From: Pseudomonas mediterranea CFBP 5447
GTDB lineage: Bacteria > Pseudomonadota > Gammaproteobacteria > Pseudomonadales > Pseudomonadaceae
Length of the DNA stretch: 64,000 nucleotides
Reading direction: 5' to 3'
Assembly (NCBI RefSeq): GCF_000774145.1
Contig: NZ_KN322987.1
Location: forward strand, 1,102,747 to 1,166,746
Both the position numbers and the translations under genes were made by a program. Position 1 is the stretch's first letter. Every line of letters begins with the position of its first letter. The notes beneath the pieces are model-generated. The model was not told the DNA's origin. It did not search any database and saw nothing but the letters and a program-made list of their open reading frames with translations. Below, piece by piece: positions 34,184 through 42,957 of the stretch.

Positions 34184-36721
34184 ATGAACGCAACACCCGC
34201 CAGCAGCGGCACACAGCGCCTGATCGAGCGACTGGACTGGAGTTCCAGCCCGCTGGGCGCCGCTGAAACCTGGCCCCAGAGCCTGCGCACCGCCGTGGAC
34301 ATCGTGCTGAACTCGCCGATGCCGATGGCCTTACTGTGGGGGCCGCAACTGATCCACTTCTACAACGACGCCTTTTCCCGACTGGCCGGCGATAAACATC
34401 CCCAGGCGTTCGGCCAGCCGACCCACACCGCATGGCCTGAACTCAAAAGCGTCAGCGCGCCGATTTATAACGACGTGTTGCAAGGCCGCACGCACACCAG
34501 CCGCGACCAGCAATGGCGCCTGCCCTTCGCCGGCCGGCTCTGCGACCTCTGGCTGGACCTGACCTATAGCCCCGTGCGTGACGAAGGCGCTGCCGTGGCC
34601 GGCATCCTGATCACCGCCATCGAAACCAGCGAGCGGCGACGCCTGGCCCTGGAGTTCGAACGCCGTTCCGAAGCCAGCCTCAAGGCCCAGCAGGAAAGCG
34701 AAGAGCGCCTGCAACTGGCCTTGGCGGCAGCCGATACGCTGGGCACCTGGGACTGGGACATCAGCGAAGACCGCTTCATCGCCGATGCGCATTTCGCCCT
34801 GCTGCACGGTGTCGATCCCAGTCTGTCGCGGCAGTTGCCCATCAGCGCCTACCTCGAAGGCGTGCACCCCGAGGATCGGGCGATGGTCGCCCGCAGCATC
34901 AAGCATTGCATCACCCACGGCACCGAATATGCCGAGGAGTACCGCCTGTTGCAGCCCGACGGCGAACTGCGCTGGGTGTTCGTGCGCGGTCGCTGCTACA
35001 AGGATCGCCATGGCCGGCCCAAGCGCTTTCTTGGCGCGGCCCTGGACCTGACCGAGCGCAAGCGCACCGAGCAAGCCCTGCGCCAGAGCCAGACCGAGCT
35101 GCAACTGATCATCAACGCCATGCCGATCCTCATCAGTTACGTGGACCGCGAAGAACGTTTCCGCCTGAACAACAGTGCCTACCTGGACTGGTTCGGACTG
35201 ACCCCGCAGGAACTCTATGGCAAGACCATTCGCGAAGTGATCGGCGAAGAAGGCTATGCCGCTCGCGCCGAGCAGATTGCCGCAGCCCTGGCGGGCAAGC
35301 CGTGCAGCTTCGCCGTGCAGTCGGACCACCGCGACGGCCGGCCGCGGCATGCGCTGACCAACTACCTGCCTCGCCATGGCGCGGACGGCACGGTAAACGG
35401 CTTCTACATTTTTGTGATCGACGAAACCGAGCGCAAGAAAACCGAGGAAGCCCTGCGCAACCTCAACGAAACCCTGGAAGAACGGGTCATCGCCCGCACC
35501 CAGCAATTGGCCGAAGCCAACCACCGCCTGCAAAACGAGATGTTCGAACGCGAGCGCGCGGAGGAAGCGTTGCGCCATGCCCAGAAGATGGAGGCCGTGG
35601 GCCAGCTCACCGGGGGCATCGCCCACGACTTCAACAACATGCTCACCGGCATTCTCGGCAGCCTGGACCTGATGCAGCGCTACATCGCCAGCGGCCGCAT
35701 CGACGAGATCGGACGCTTTACCGAAGCAGCGGTGTCATCGGCCAACCGCGCCGCGGCCCTGACTCATCGGCTACTGGCCTTTTCCCGACGCCAGTCCCTG
35801 GACCGCAAGCCGCTGGACGCCAACAGCCTGGTGTTATCCCTTGAAGACCTGCTGAGTCGCACCACCGGTGACCACATTGCGCTGCGCCTGCAACTGACCG
35901 ATGAGCTGTGGCCCGTCAGCACCGATGCCAGCCAGTTGGAAAACGCCCTGCTCAACCTGGTGATCAACGCCCGGGACGCCATGCCCGACGGCGGTGAGCT
36001 CACCATCGAAACCGCCAATGTCTACCTCGACGGCAGCGACATCAGTACCCTGGAACCGATCAAGCCCGGGGACTACGTGATGATTGCCGTCAGCGACAAT
36101 GGCAGCGGCATGACACCGTCCGTGCTGGCAAAGGCCTTCGATCCGTTCTTCACCACCAAACCCATCGGCCAGGGCACCGGACTGGGGCTGTCGATGATCT
36201 ATGGCTTTGCCCAACAATCGGGTGGACTGCTGAATCTGGACAGCGTGCCGGGCCAGGGCACACGGGTGCAGTTGTACCTGCCGCGGCTGCGGGTGGCGCC
36301 TGTCGAGCAACCGACGCAGCCCACCACCGTCGAGGCACCGGCCGCCATCGCCGGCGAAACCGTATTGCTGGTGGAAGACGAGCCGGCGGTGCGGATGCTG
36401 GTGCTCGATCTGTTGCAGGCGCTGGGGTACACCGCCCTTGAAGCCGAAGACGCCAAGACCGCCCTGCCGTTGCTGGAGTCGGACCGGCGCATCGACCTGC
36501 TGGTCACCGACGTCGGCCTGCCCGGCATGAATGGCCGGCAACTGGCGGAGATCGCCCGTCAGCATCGACCCGATCTGAAGGTGTTGTTCATGACCGGTTA
36601 TGCGCAGAAAGCCGCCGAACGCCAGGGCTTCCTGGAACAGGGCATGGACATGGTCGCCAAGCCTTTCACCCTGGATTTGCTGGCGAACAAGATTCGGACG
36701 ATGATCAACCATGTCGCCTGA
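34184..36721 (+). CDS. Hybrid sensor histidine kinase with PAS domains and receiver
   Basis: 845 residues from ATG 34184 (AGGGA upstream; the in-frame GTG just before is possible). Order: an N-terminal PAS/GAF-like sensor (about 1-145), a coiled coil, PAS-PAC (about 165-290), a second PAS (about 300-425), another coiled coil, the HisKA box GGIAHDFNNMLTG with phosphoacceptor His near 481, an HATPase_c domain (NLVINARDAMPDGG; GTGLGLSMIYGF), and a receiver whose Asp is in LLVTDVGLPG near 776. No membrane segment is seen, so sensing is cytosolic. No output regulator lies beside it. Confidence 0.92.
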   Translation: MNATPASSGTQRLIERLDWSSSPLGAAETWPQSLRTAVDIVLNSPMPMALLWGPQLIHFYNDAFSRLAGDKHPQAFGQPTHTAWPELKSVSAPIYNDVLQGRTHTSRDQQWRLPFAGRLCDLWLDLTYSPVRDEGAAVAGILITAIETSERRRLALEFERRSEASLKAQQESEERLQLALAAADTLGTWDWDISEDRFIADAHFALLHGVDPSLSRQLPISAYLEGVHPEDRAMVARSIKHCITHGTEYAEEYRLLQPDGELRWVFVRGRCYKDRHGRPKRFLGAALDLTERKRTEQALRQSQTELQLIINAMPILISYVDREERFRLNNSAYLDWFGLTPQELYGKTIREVIGEEGYAARAEQIAAALAGKPCSFAVQSDHRDGRPRHALTNYLPRHGADGTVNGFYIFVIDETERKKTEEALRNLNETLEERVIARTQQLAEANHRLQNEMFERERAEEALRHAQKMEAVGQLTGGIAHDFNNMLTGILGSLDLMQRYIASGRIDEIGRFTEAAVSSANRAAALTHRLLAFSRRQSLDRKPLDANSLVLSLEDLLSRTTGDHIALRLQLTDELWPVSTDASQLENALLNLVINARDAMPDGGELTIETANVYLDGSDISTLEPIKPGDYVMIAVSDNGSGMTPSVLAKAFDPFFTTKPIGQGTGLGLSMIYGFAQQSGGLLNLDSVPGQGTRVQLYLPRLRVAPVEQPTQPTTVEAPAAIAGETVLLVEDEPAVRMLVLDLLQALGYTALEAEDAKTALPLLESDRRIDLLVTDVGLPGMNGRQLAEIARQHRPDLKVLFMTGYAQKAAERQGFLEQGMDMVAKPFTLDLLANKIRTMINHVA

Positions 36722-36763
36722 GTTGAGGCATAATCGCCCCCTTTTGTTCAGGTCAGCGCTGCG

Positions 36764-37039
36764 ATGAAAGCCCAAGCCCGCCATATCCTGGTGAAAACCG
36801 CCGAAGAAGCCGAACAGCTCAAGCAACGCATCGCCAAGGGCGAAGCGTTCGATGTGCTGGCAAAGAAATACTCCACCTGCCCGTCCGGCAAACGCGGCGG
36901 CGACCTGGGTGAAGTGCGGCCGGGGCAGATGGTCGGGGTGATCGATGCGGTGATCTTCAAGAAGCCACTACGGGTGGTGCATGGGCCGATCAAGAGCAAG
37001 TTCGGCTATCACCTGGTGCAGGTGTTTTATCGGGATTGA
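36764..37039 (+). CDS. Second parvulin-type peptidyl-prolyl isomerase
   Basis: 91-residue parvulin closely related to the protein at 18840 (ARHILVKT, STCPSGKRGGDLGEVRPGQMV, KSKFGYHLVQVFYRD), with the same domain boundaries. It lies 42 bases after the hybrid kinase. The two share the family's active-site pattern but differ in many positions, so this is an old duplication. Confidence 0.92.
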   Translation: MKAQARHILVKTAEEAEQLKQRIAKGEAFDVLAKKYSTCPSGKRGGDLGEVRPGQMVGVIDAVIFKKPLRVVHGPIKSKFGYHLVQVFYRD

Positions 37040-37062
37040 TATCGGGCCCAACGCAGGTCACA

Positions 37063-37153
37063 TGTGGGAGCGAGCCTGCTCGCGATAGCGGTGGGTCAGT
37101 TGATATTGATGGTGACTGACACACTGTCATCGCGAGCAGGCTCGCTCCCACAT
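37063..37153. repeat. REPIN (TGTGGGAGCGAGCCTGCTCGCGAT family)
   Basis: Inverted pair separated by about 45 bases, between convergent genes. Confidence 0.9.
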
Positions 37154-37172
37154 GAGGTTCTGTGGTGGGTCG

Positions 37173-38087
37173 CTATCGGGGAATCAACGCCCCCGGCACC
37201 TGAATCACCCGACTCGCCAACCGATGCCCGGCCTCGGCGGCTTCCACCGGGCTGCCACCCATCAAGCGGCGCGCCAGGTACGCCGCGCTGAACGAATCCC
37301 CCGCCGCCGTGGTGTCCACCACCCGCTCGACCCGCTGGGCCGGCACTTCATACGATTGGCCATCGCAGCGGATCAGACACGCCTCGGCACCGCGCTTCAG
37401 GACCACTTCCGGGGTGCCTAGCGGTTCGTAGGCGGCGAACACCGCTGCGCTGTCGGCATAACCGAACAGCGCCTGCTCGTCGTCCACGGTCAGCAGCGCC
37501 AGCTCCACGTAAGGCAATACACTGCGATAGGCCGCACGGGCGGCGTCGACCGAGGCCCAGAGCCTTGGTCGATAGTTGTTGTCGAAGACCACCTGAGCAC
37601 CTCGCCGACGCGCCTCGACCAGGGTCTCGATAAGCTTGCCGCGCCCCTGCTCGCCCAGCACCGCCAGGGTGATGCCACTGAAATACAGCACATCGTAATC
37701 CGGCAACGCCGCCAGGATCGGTGCGGCGGCCGGCGTGGTGAAGCAATCGCGTACCGCCGCTTCGTTGCGCCAGTACAGGAACCGTCGCTCACCGGCCGCA
37801 TCGGTCTGGATGCAATACAAACCCGGCAAGCGGCCGGGCAAGCGCTGTACCCTCTCCAGTCCGATGTTCTCCTCGGCCCAGCTCTGGCACATGGCGTCGC
37901 TGAAACTGTCGTCGCCCAGGGCCGTGACGTAATCCACCGATGCCTGGTCGCCCAAGGCGCGGGACAGGTAGACCGCCGTGTTCAGGGTGTCGCCGCCGAA
38001 GCTCTGTTGCAGGCTGCCGTCGGCGCGTTGCTGCAGTTCGATCATGCACTCGCCGATCAGGGCGATGCGGGGTTTGGAGTGGCTCAT
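37173..38087 (-). CDS. kdgK: 2-dehydro-3-deoxygluconokinase (PfkB family)
   Basis: 304 residues from ATG 38087 (AGGA upstream). It starts IALIGECMIELQQ and has GGDTLNTAVYLSR (sugar-binding, about 33-45) and the family's catalytic loop VVDTTAAGDSFSAAYLARRL near residue 245, with the base Asp in AAGD. KDG kinases phosphorylate 2-keto-3-deoxygluconate to KDPG, which enters the Entner-Doudoroff aldolase step. It is the last gene of a minus-strand cluster whose PLP deaminase could supply KDG. Confidence 0.87.
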   Translation of the reverse strand: MSHSKPRIALIGECMIELQQRADGSLQQSFGGDTLNTAVYLSRALGDQASVDYVTALGDDSFSDAMCQSWAEENIGLERVQRLPGRLPGLYCIQTDAAGERRFLYWRNEAAVRDCFTTPAAAPILAALPDYDVLYFSGITLAVLGEQGRGKLIETLVEARRRGAQVVFDNNYRPRLWASVDAARAAYRSVLPYVELALLTVDDEQALFGYADSAAVFAAYEPLGTPEVVLKRGAEACLIRCDGQSYEVPAQRVERVVDTTAAGDSFSAAYLARRLMGGSPVEAAEAGHRLASRVIQVPGALIPR

Positions 38088-38125
38088 GGAAAGTCCTGAT
38101 GATTCGGTGGTGTCTGGCAGGCCGT

Positions 38126-38193
38126 CATCGCGAGCAGGCTCGCTCCCACATTTGAAACGCATTCCTCCTGTGGGAGCGAGCCTGCTCGCGATG
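38126..38193. repeat. REPIN (TGTGGGAGCGAGCCTGCTCGCGAT family)
   Basis: Compact inverted pair between kdgK and the deaminase gene. Confidence 0.9.
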
Positions 38194-38213
38194 GCCGCGA
38201 CTCGGTTTCAAGC

Positions 38214-39431
38214 CTAGAAACAAGTCTCCATGCTTTCGACCACCCGCAACTGCTCATCCACCAGGCATCCCACCCGCCACTTGTCGAAGGTCAGGCACGG
38301 ATGGGAAGTGCCGAACGCAATGATGTCGCCGATCCGCAACTCAATCCCCGGCGCCACGGTCATGAACGCGTGCTGGTCCATCACCGCCGTCACCTTGCAG
38401 CCGCTCACGTCATCACCGGTTACCGAATCCGCTCCGGGCTTGTAGCGCTTGAGCGGCACCGGCAGCCCCGCGTCGTAGGCCACATCGCGCTTGCCCAGGG
38501 CGATGACCGCGAAGCCCGGCTCCGGCAGGGATTGCACATGGGCCCAGACCTCCAGTGCCGGCCGCAGGCCTTCGTGCAGGTCGTTGCGCCGCTCCAGTAC
38601 GCAGCACTGGGCCTCCTTGTAGATGCCATGGTCGTGGGCCACATAACTGCCGGGCCGCAGCACGCTGAGGAAACGCCCGTGGGCATTGCGCACCTCGAAG
38701 GATTCGGCGATCAGGTCATACCAGGCCGAGCCCGAGGCGGTGATGATCGGTTTATCGAGGGCAAATGCGCCGCTGTCCTGCAACTGCACCGCCAACCCCA
38801 CCAGGGACGCGGCGAACGCGCGGATGCCGCTGACAGCCTGATCACCGTGGATCACCCCTTCGTAGCCTTCGATACCAGTCAGGGCCAGCGCCGGTTGCGC
38901 CCGGATCGCCTCGGCCAGGGCCAACACTTCGGCCTCGCTCCGACAACCGCAGCGACCACCGACCACGCCGTACTCGATCATCACGTTCAGCTTCATCCTG
39001 CGAGAAGCGAAAAACTCGCCCAGGTCGGCAACGCTGTCCGGATGATCGACCATGCAGTGGAACTCGAACGTCGGGTCGGCCAGCAGATCGGCGATCAGCG
39101 CCATGTTCGGCGTGCCCACCAACTGGTTGGCCATCAGCACCCGCCGCACACCGTGGGCGTAAGCGGCGCGGGTTTGCACGGCGGTGGCAAGGGTGAGGCC
39201 CCAGGCGCCGGCATCGAGCTGGCGGTGGAACAACGCCGGGGTCATGCTGGTCTTGCCGTGGGGCGCCAGCTCGGCACCGCTGTTGCTGACGAACTGTTGC
39301 ATCCAGCGAATGTTGTGTTCCAACGCGTCGCGATGCAGCACCAACGCCGGCAGACTGACGTCGCGCAACAGGTAGGCACCGACGGTGGCGGCGCCCTTCT
39401 CTACGGCTGTGTCCTGAATGGCAGAAGACAT
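38214..39431 (-). CDS. PLP-dependent amino acid deaminase of the D-threonine aldolase/D-serine dehydratase-like family
   Basis: 405 residues; ATG 39431 follows GAGGAG. The fold type III PLP lysine is in APHGKTSMTP (Lys about 60), and the C-terminal metal site motif reads FGTSHPCLTFDKW (His and Cys). Relatives include D-serine dehydratase (DSD1), low-specificity D-threonine aldolase and the D-glucosaminate dehydratase reported from P. fluorescens. The last forms 2-keto-3-deoxygluconate and ammonia, which fits the neighbouring kdgK, RidA and amino-acid importer. The substrate assignment is inference; a D-amino acid is the alternative. Confidence 0.8.
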   Translation of the reverse strand: MSSAIQDTAVEKGAATVGAYLLRDVSLPALVLHRDALEHNIRWMQQFVSNSGAELAPHGKTSMTPALFHRQLDAGAWGLTLATAVQTRAAYAHGVRRVLMANQLVGTPNMALIADLLADPTFEFHCMVDHPDSVADLGEFFASRRMKLNVMIEYGVVGGRCGCRSEAEVLALAEAIRAQPALALTGIEGYEGVIHGDQAVSGIRAFAASLVGLAVQLQDSGAFALDKPIITASGSAWYDLIAESFEVRNAHGRFLSVLRPGSYVAHDHGIYKEAQCCVLERRNDLHEGLRPALEVWAHVQSLPEPGFAVIALGKRDVAYDAGLPVPLKRYKPGADSVTGDDVSGCKVTAVMDQHAFMTVAPGIELRIGDIIAFGTSHPCLTFDKWRVGCLVDEQLRVVESMETCF

Positions 39432-39470
39432 GGTCGAACTCCTCTCGCGGTCGCGGATGACCGCTACTGT

Positions 39471-40235
39471 CTATTCATTGATGCGCCGGGCCAGGTTGTT
39501 GGCGCTGTCGATCAGCACCCGGCGGTAGTCGGCGTAATTGTTCTTGGCGTCGGCCCGGGGGGCGACGATGCACAGGGTCGCGATGGCCACGCCGTCGGGG
39601 TCTTTGACCGGGGCGGCGAAGCAGTGGGTGAAGGTGTCGGCGACGCTGTCGAAGGAGAAGAACCCGTCGAGGCCGGCCTGGCGGATCTCCTTGAGAAACT
39701 GCTCCACCGGCAGGCGCTCGCCATCCGGCAGGATGAAGTCGTCGGGGTCGATCAGGTCGACGATCTGCTGATCGCTCAGGTGCGCCAGCAACAGGCGGCC
39801 GGAGGCGGTCCAGGGGATTGGCGCGTTTTCACCAATGTCCGATGAAATGCGGAAATGCCGCTCGCCCTCCTTCATCAGCGCCACCGTGTACTTGCGTCCG
39901 TTGAGCAGGCACATCTGCGCGGTTTCCCGGGTCTGGCGGACAATCTCCTGCAAGGCCTGATCGGCCTCGCGGCTCAAATCGAAATGCCGCAGGTGCGCCT
40001 GCCCGAGAAAGTACAACTGGCGGCCCAGGTAGACGTGGCCGTCCTTGCCCACCGGCTCGAGGATGCGCCGCTCCAGCAGCGATGCCACCAGCTCGTAGAC
40101 CGTGGACTTGGGGCTGCCAATGCCGCTGGCGATGTCGTTCGGGCGCAGCGGCTGGCCGATCTCCTTGAGGAAATCGAGGATATCGAACGCCCGATCCAGT
40201 CCCCGGGCCCGGCGTTTGATGGTGTCTTCGGTCAT
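39471..40235 (-). CDS. IclR-family transcriptional regulator
   Basis: 254 residues from ATG 40235, preceded by GGGA; a GTG/ATG five codons upstream (40250) has no binding site. The N-terminal winged helix-turn-helix reads RAFDILDFLKEIGQPLRPNDIASGIGSPKSTVYELVASL, and the C-terminal GAF-like effector domain begins near 85. It sits inside the minus-strand importer-deaminase-kinase cluster and is probably its specific repressor or activator, with the substrate or KDG as a likely effector (inference; KdgR regulators belong to the same family). Confidence 0.9.
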   Translation of the reverse strand: MTEDTIKRRARGLDRAFDILDFLKEIGQPLRPNDIASGIGSPKSTVYELVASLLERRILEPVGKDGHVYLGRQLYFLGQAHLRHFDLSREADQALQEIVRQTRETAQMCLLNGRKYTVALMKEGERHFRISSDIGENAPIPWTASGRLLLAHLSDQQIVDLIDPDDFILPDGERLPVEQFLKEIRQAGLDGFFSFDSVADTFTHCFAAPVKDPDGVAIATLCIVAPRADAKNNYADYRRVLIDSANNLARRINE

Positions 40236-40298
40236 GTCTTGGGTTCCCATTCAGTTGGCCGCGAGTGTAACCAGACAGCGGTGGCGTCTGGTAGATCG

Positions 40299-40368
40299 CT
40301 ATCGCGGCCAAGCCTTGCTCCCACAGGCACAGCTTGATCTTGTGGGAGCAAGGCTTGCCCGCGATGGC
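40299..40368. repeat. REPIN variant (TGTGGGAGCAAGGCTTGCCCGCGAT)
   Basis: Inverted pair of a variant of the commonest REP family, between the RidA and IclR genes. Ends two bases before the RidA stop. Confidence 0.87.
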
Positions 40369-40369
40369 C

Positions 40370-40756
40370 TCACTTTTTCTTGTAGGCCACGCAATCGATC
40401 TCGACCTTGCAATCCACCATCATGCTCGCCTGCACACAGGCCCGGGCCGGGGCGTGTTCGGGGCTGAAGTATTCGCCGAATACCTTGTTGAAACTCCAGA
40501 AATCCCGCGGGTCATCCAGCCACACACCGCAGCGCACCACATCCTTGAGCTCGTAGCCGGCCTCTTCGAGGATGGCGATCACATTCTTCATGGTCTGGTG
40601 GGTCTGCTCGACAATCCCGCCGGCGATGATCTCGCCGTTCACCGCCGGCACCTGGCCGGACACGTGCAGCCAGCCATCGGCCTCGACGGCGCGGGCAAAA
40701 GGCCGTGGCTGACCGCCACCCGCGGTGCTGCCGGTCCCGTAGCGCTTGATGCTCAT
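40370..40756 (-). CDS. RidA-family enamine/imine deaminase
   Basis: 128-residue member of the YjgF/YER057c/UK114 family with SGQVPAVNGEIIAGGIVEQTHQTMKNVIAILEEAG and the late PARACVQASM stretch that carries the catalytic Arg. RidA proteins hydrolyse reactive 2-aminoacrylate-type enamines released by PLP dehydratases. A RidA gene in the same cluster as the PLP deaminase therefore fits a dehydratase that leaks or releases such an intermediate. It follows the ABC ATPase by 24 bases. Confidence 0.9.
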   Translation of the reverse strand: MSIKRYGTGSTAGGGQPRPFARAVEADGWLHVSGQVPAVNGEIIAGGIVEQTHQTMKNVIAILEEAGYELKDVVRCGVWLDDPRDFWSFNKVFGEYFSPEHAPARACVQASMMVDCKVEIDCVAYKKK

Positions 40757-40780
40757 GAGTGGATCTCCTTGTTCAATGGA

Positions 40781-41572
40781 TTAAAAACGAGTGTTCTTGA
40801 GAAATTCCGCCAGGCGTGGCGACTGCGGCCGTTCGAACAGTTCCTTCGGCGGCCCCTGCTCTTCGATACGGCCCTGGTTCATGAAGACGATCTTGTCGGA
40901 GACCTCGAAGGCGAAACGCATTTCGTGGGTCACCAGCAGCATGGTCATGCCGTCTTCGGCCAGGCCCTTGATCACGTTCAACACTTCGCCCACCAGCTCC
41001 GGATCGAGGGCCGAAGTGACTTCATCGAACAGCATCAGGCTGGGATTCATGGCGATCGCCCGGGCAATCGCCACCCGTTGCTGCTGGCCGCCGGATAACT
41101 GACCGGGAAAATGGTTGCGGCGTTCCAGCAGGCCGACCCGCTCCAGCCACTTCTCGGCCAGGGCCACGGCTTCGTCCTTGGGCAGCTTCTTCACCTTGAG
41201 CAGGCCCAGGGTGACGTTCTGCAACGCGCTCAGATGGGGAAACAGGTTGAATTGCTGGAACGCCATGCCGGTCATCGCGCGGTGCCGGGCGATGACTTTT
41301 TCGGGATGGCGCACTCGCTTGCCGTCGACTTCGTCGTAGCCGATGGACTCGCCGTCGAGCATGATCCGCCCGCCCTGGAACTCTTCCAGCATGTTCACGC
41401 AGCGCAGCAGCGTGGTCTTGCCCGAACCGCTGGAGCCGATCAGCGTCACTACATTGCCGCGCTGCATGCTCAGGTCAACGCCCTTGAGCACTTCCAGCGG
41501 GCCGTATTGTTTGCGCAGGCCGCGAATGTCGAGCAGCGGCTGGGCGTTGGAGGGAGTCGAAACGTCAGTCAT
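40781..41572 (-). CDS. Polar amino acid-type ABC transporter ATP-binding protein
   Basis: 263 residues with Walker A GSSGSGKTTLLRC (about 42-54), Q-loop AFQQFNLFPH, signature LSGGQQQRVAIARA and Walker B LMLFDEVTSALD. Closest in style to GlnQ/HisP. Its start overlaps the stop of the upstream permease by four bases (ATGA), showing coupling. It energises the two permeases and the binding protein encoded upstream. Confidence 0.93.
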   Translation of the reverse strand: MTDVSTPSNAQPLLDIRGLRKQYGPLEVLKGVDLSMQRGNVVTLIGSSGSGKTTLLRCVNMLEEFQGGRIMLDGESIGYDEVDGKRVRHPEKVIARHRAMTGMAFQQFNLFPHLSALQNVTLGLLKVKKLPKDEAVALAEKWLERVGLLERRNHFPGQLSGGQQQRVAIARAIAMNPSLMLFDEVTSALDPELVGEVLNVIKGLAEDGMTMLLVTHEMRFAFEVSDKIVFMNQGRIEEQGPPKELFERPQSPRLAEFLKNTRF

Positions 41573-42231
41573 GGCAAGGCCACCCGCTTTTCAATGTGCC
41601 GCCCGAGCAATTCGATGGCGTAATTGATGATGAAAAAGAGAAACCCGGCGAACAGGTAGAACTCCAGGGTCATGAAGGTCCGGGCGATGATCTGCTGGGT
41701 GCTGAGCAGCAACTCGGCGACGCCGATCACCGACAGCAGGGTCGAGGCCTTGACGATCTCGGTGGAGGAATTGACCCAGGTCGGCAGGATCTGCCGCAGT
41801 GCCTGGGGCAGCAGCACATAACCCAGGGCCTGGAAGAACGTCAGGCCGATGGCCTGGCTGGCTTCCATCTGCCCACGGGGCAGCGCTTGCAAGGCACCGC
41901 GCACGATCTCGGCCACGTGGGAGCCACAGAACAGCGTCAGGCCCAGGACGCCGGCCTGGAACGCGCCGATCTGCCAGCCCAGCGCCGGAGCCATGTAGAA
42001 GCAGGCCAGCACCAGCACGAACACCGGCGTGCCGCGAATCAGGTCGACATAGAAGCGAAACGGTGCGCGCATCCAGGTGCGGCCGTAGGTCAGCACCAGC
42101 CCGGCAACCAGGCCAATCAAGGTGCCCAGCAAAATCGCCAGCAGCGAACATTGCACGCTGGTCAGAAACCCGGCCCACAGCGTCTCCCGGGCAACCCATA
42201 GCTCATGCAACCAACTGGGGGATTCGTACAT
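41569..42231 (-). CDS. Polar amino acid-type ABC transporter permease 1
   Basis: 220-residue HisM/GlnP-type permease. About five membrane spans; the family helix RGTPVFVLVLACFYMAPALG follows the second, and the EAA loop reads GALQALPRGQMEASQAIGLTFFQALGYVLLPQALR. It begins nine bases after the other permease stops, and its stop overlaps the ATPase start. Confidence 0.93.
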   Translation of the reverse strand: MYESPSWLHELWVARETLWAGFLTSVQCSLLAILLGTLIGLVAGLVLTYGRTWMRAPFRFYVDLIRGTPVFVLVLACFYMAPALGWQIGAFQAGVLGLTLFCGSHVAEIVRGALQALPRGQMEASQAIGLTFFQALGYVLLPQALRQILPTWVNSSTEIVKASTLLSVIGVAELLLSTQQIIARTFMTLEFYLFAGFLFFIINYAIELLGRHIEKRVALP

Positions 42232-42240
42232 GGGACGCTC

Positions 42241-42903
42241 CTAACGGCGAATCGCCAGGCGCTGCTCGAAATACCGCAGCAGCATGGCAATGAGATAACA
42301 GGCCGCGACATACAAGGCCGTGGTCACCAACCAGGTTTCGATCACCCGGTAGCTCTCCACGTTGATCTTGCGGGCGTAATAGGTCAGCTCCGGCACGGCA
42401 ATCGCCGCCGCCAGGGACGTGTCCTTGAACAGCGAAATGAAGTTGTTCGACAACGCCGGCAGCACGTTGCGCAGCATCACCGGCACGGTGACATAGGCTT
42501 TCACCTGCCACTCGCCCAGGCCAATCGCCAGGCCCGCTTCCCGCTGGCCTTTGTGGATGCTCATCAACCCACCGCGGAACACTTCGGTCAGGTAGGCCCC
42601 GGCGTACAACGACAAGGTGATGACGAACGACGGCAGCTTGTCCAGGCGGATGCCGAGGCTTGGCAAGGCGAAATAGATCAGCAGGATCAGCACCAGGATC
42701 GGCGTATTGCGGATCACCGTGACATACACCGACGCCAGCACGCGCAAGACCCGGTGCTTGCTGAGCAGCGCGAATGCCATGGCCAGGCCGATCACGCAAC
42801 CGATCGCGATCGACACCAGCGCCAGGCCGAGTCCCAGGCCAAGCCCCGCCAGCAAGGTGTCGAAATCGCGCCAGACAGCGGCAAAATTCAACTGATAGTT
42901 CAT
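42241..42903 (-). CDS. Polar amino acid-type ABC transporter permease 2
   Basis: 220-residue paralogue of permease 1, with IRNTPILVLILLIYFALPSLG and EAA loop GGLMSIHKGQREAGLAIGLGEWQVKAYVTVPVMLR. The two permeases probably form the heterodimeric channel. It lies 54 bases after the binding-protein gene. Confidence 0.93.
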   Translation of the reverse strand: MNYQLNFAAVWRDFDTLLAGLGLGLGLALVSIAIGCVIGLAMAFALLSKHRVLRVLASVYVTVIRNTPILVLILLIYFALPSLGIRLDKLPSFVITLSLYAGAYLTEVFRGGLMSIHKGQREAGLAIGLGEWQVKAYVTVPVMLRNVLPALSNNFISLFKDTSLAAAIAVPELTYYARKINVESYRVIETWLVTTALYVAACYLIAMLLRYFEQRLAIRR

Positions 42904-42957
42904 AGTCGGCAGTACCTTCGACGGGGCGCCCGCACGTGACGCCCCGAGTTCACGGGA

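Noticed and set aside
37063..38193. REP pairs as CRISPR repeats
   Set aside because: Units are inverted pairs scattered singly between genes, with no regular spacing or cas genes.
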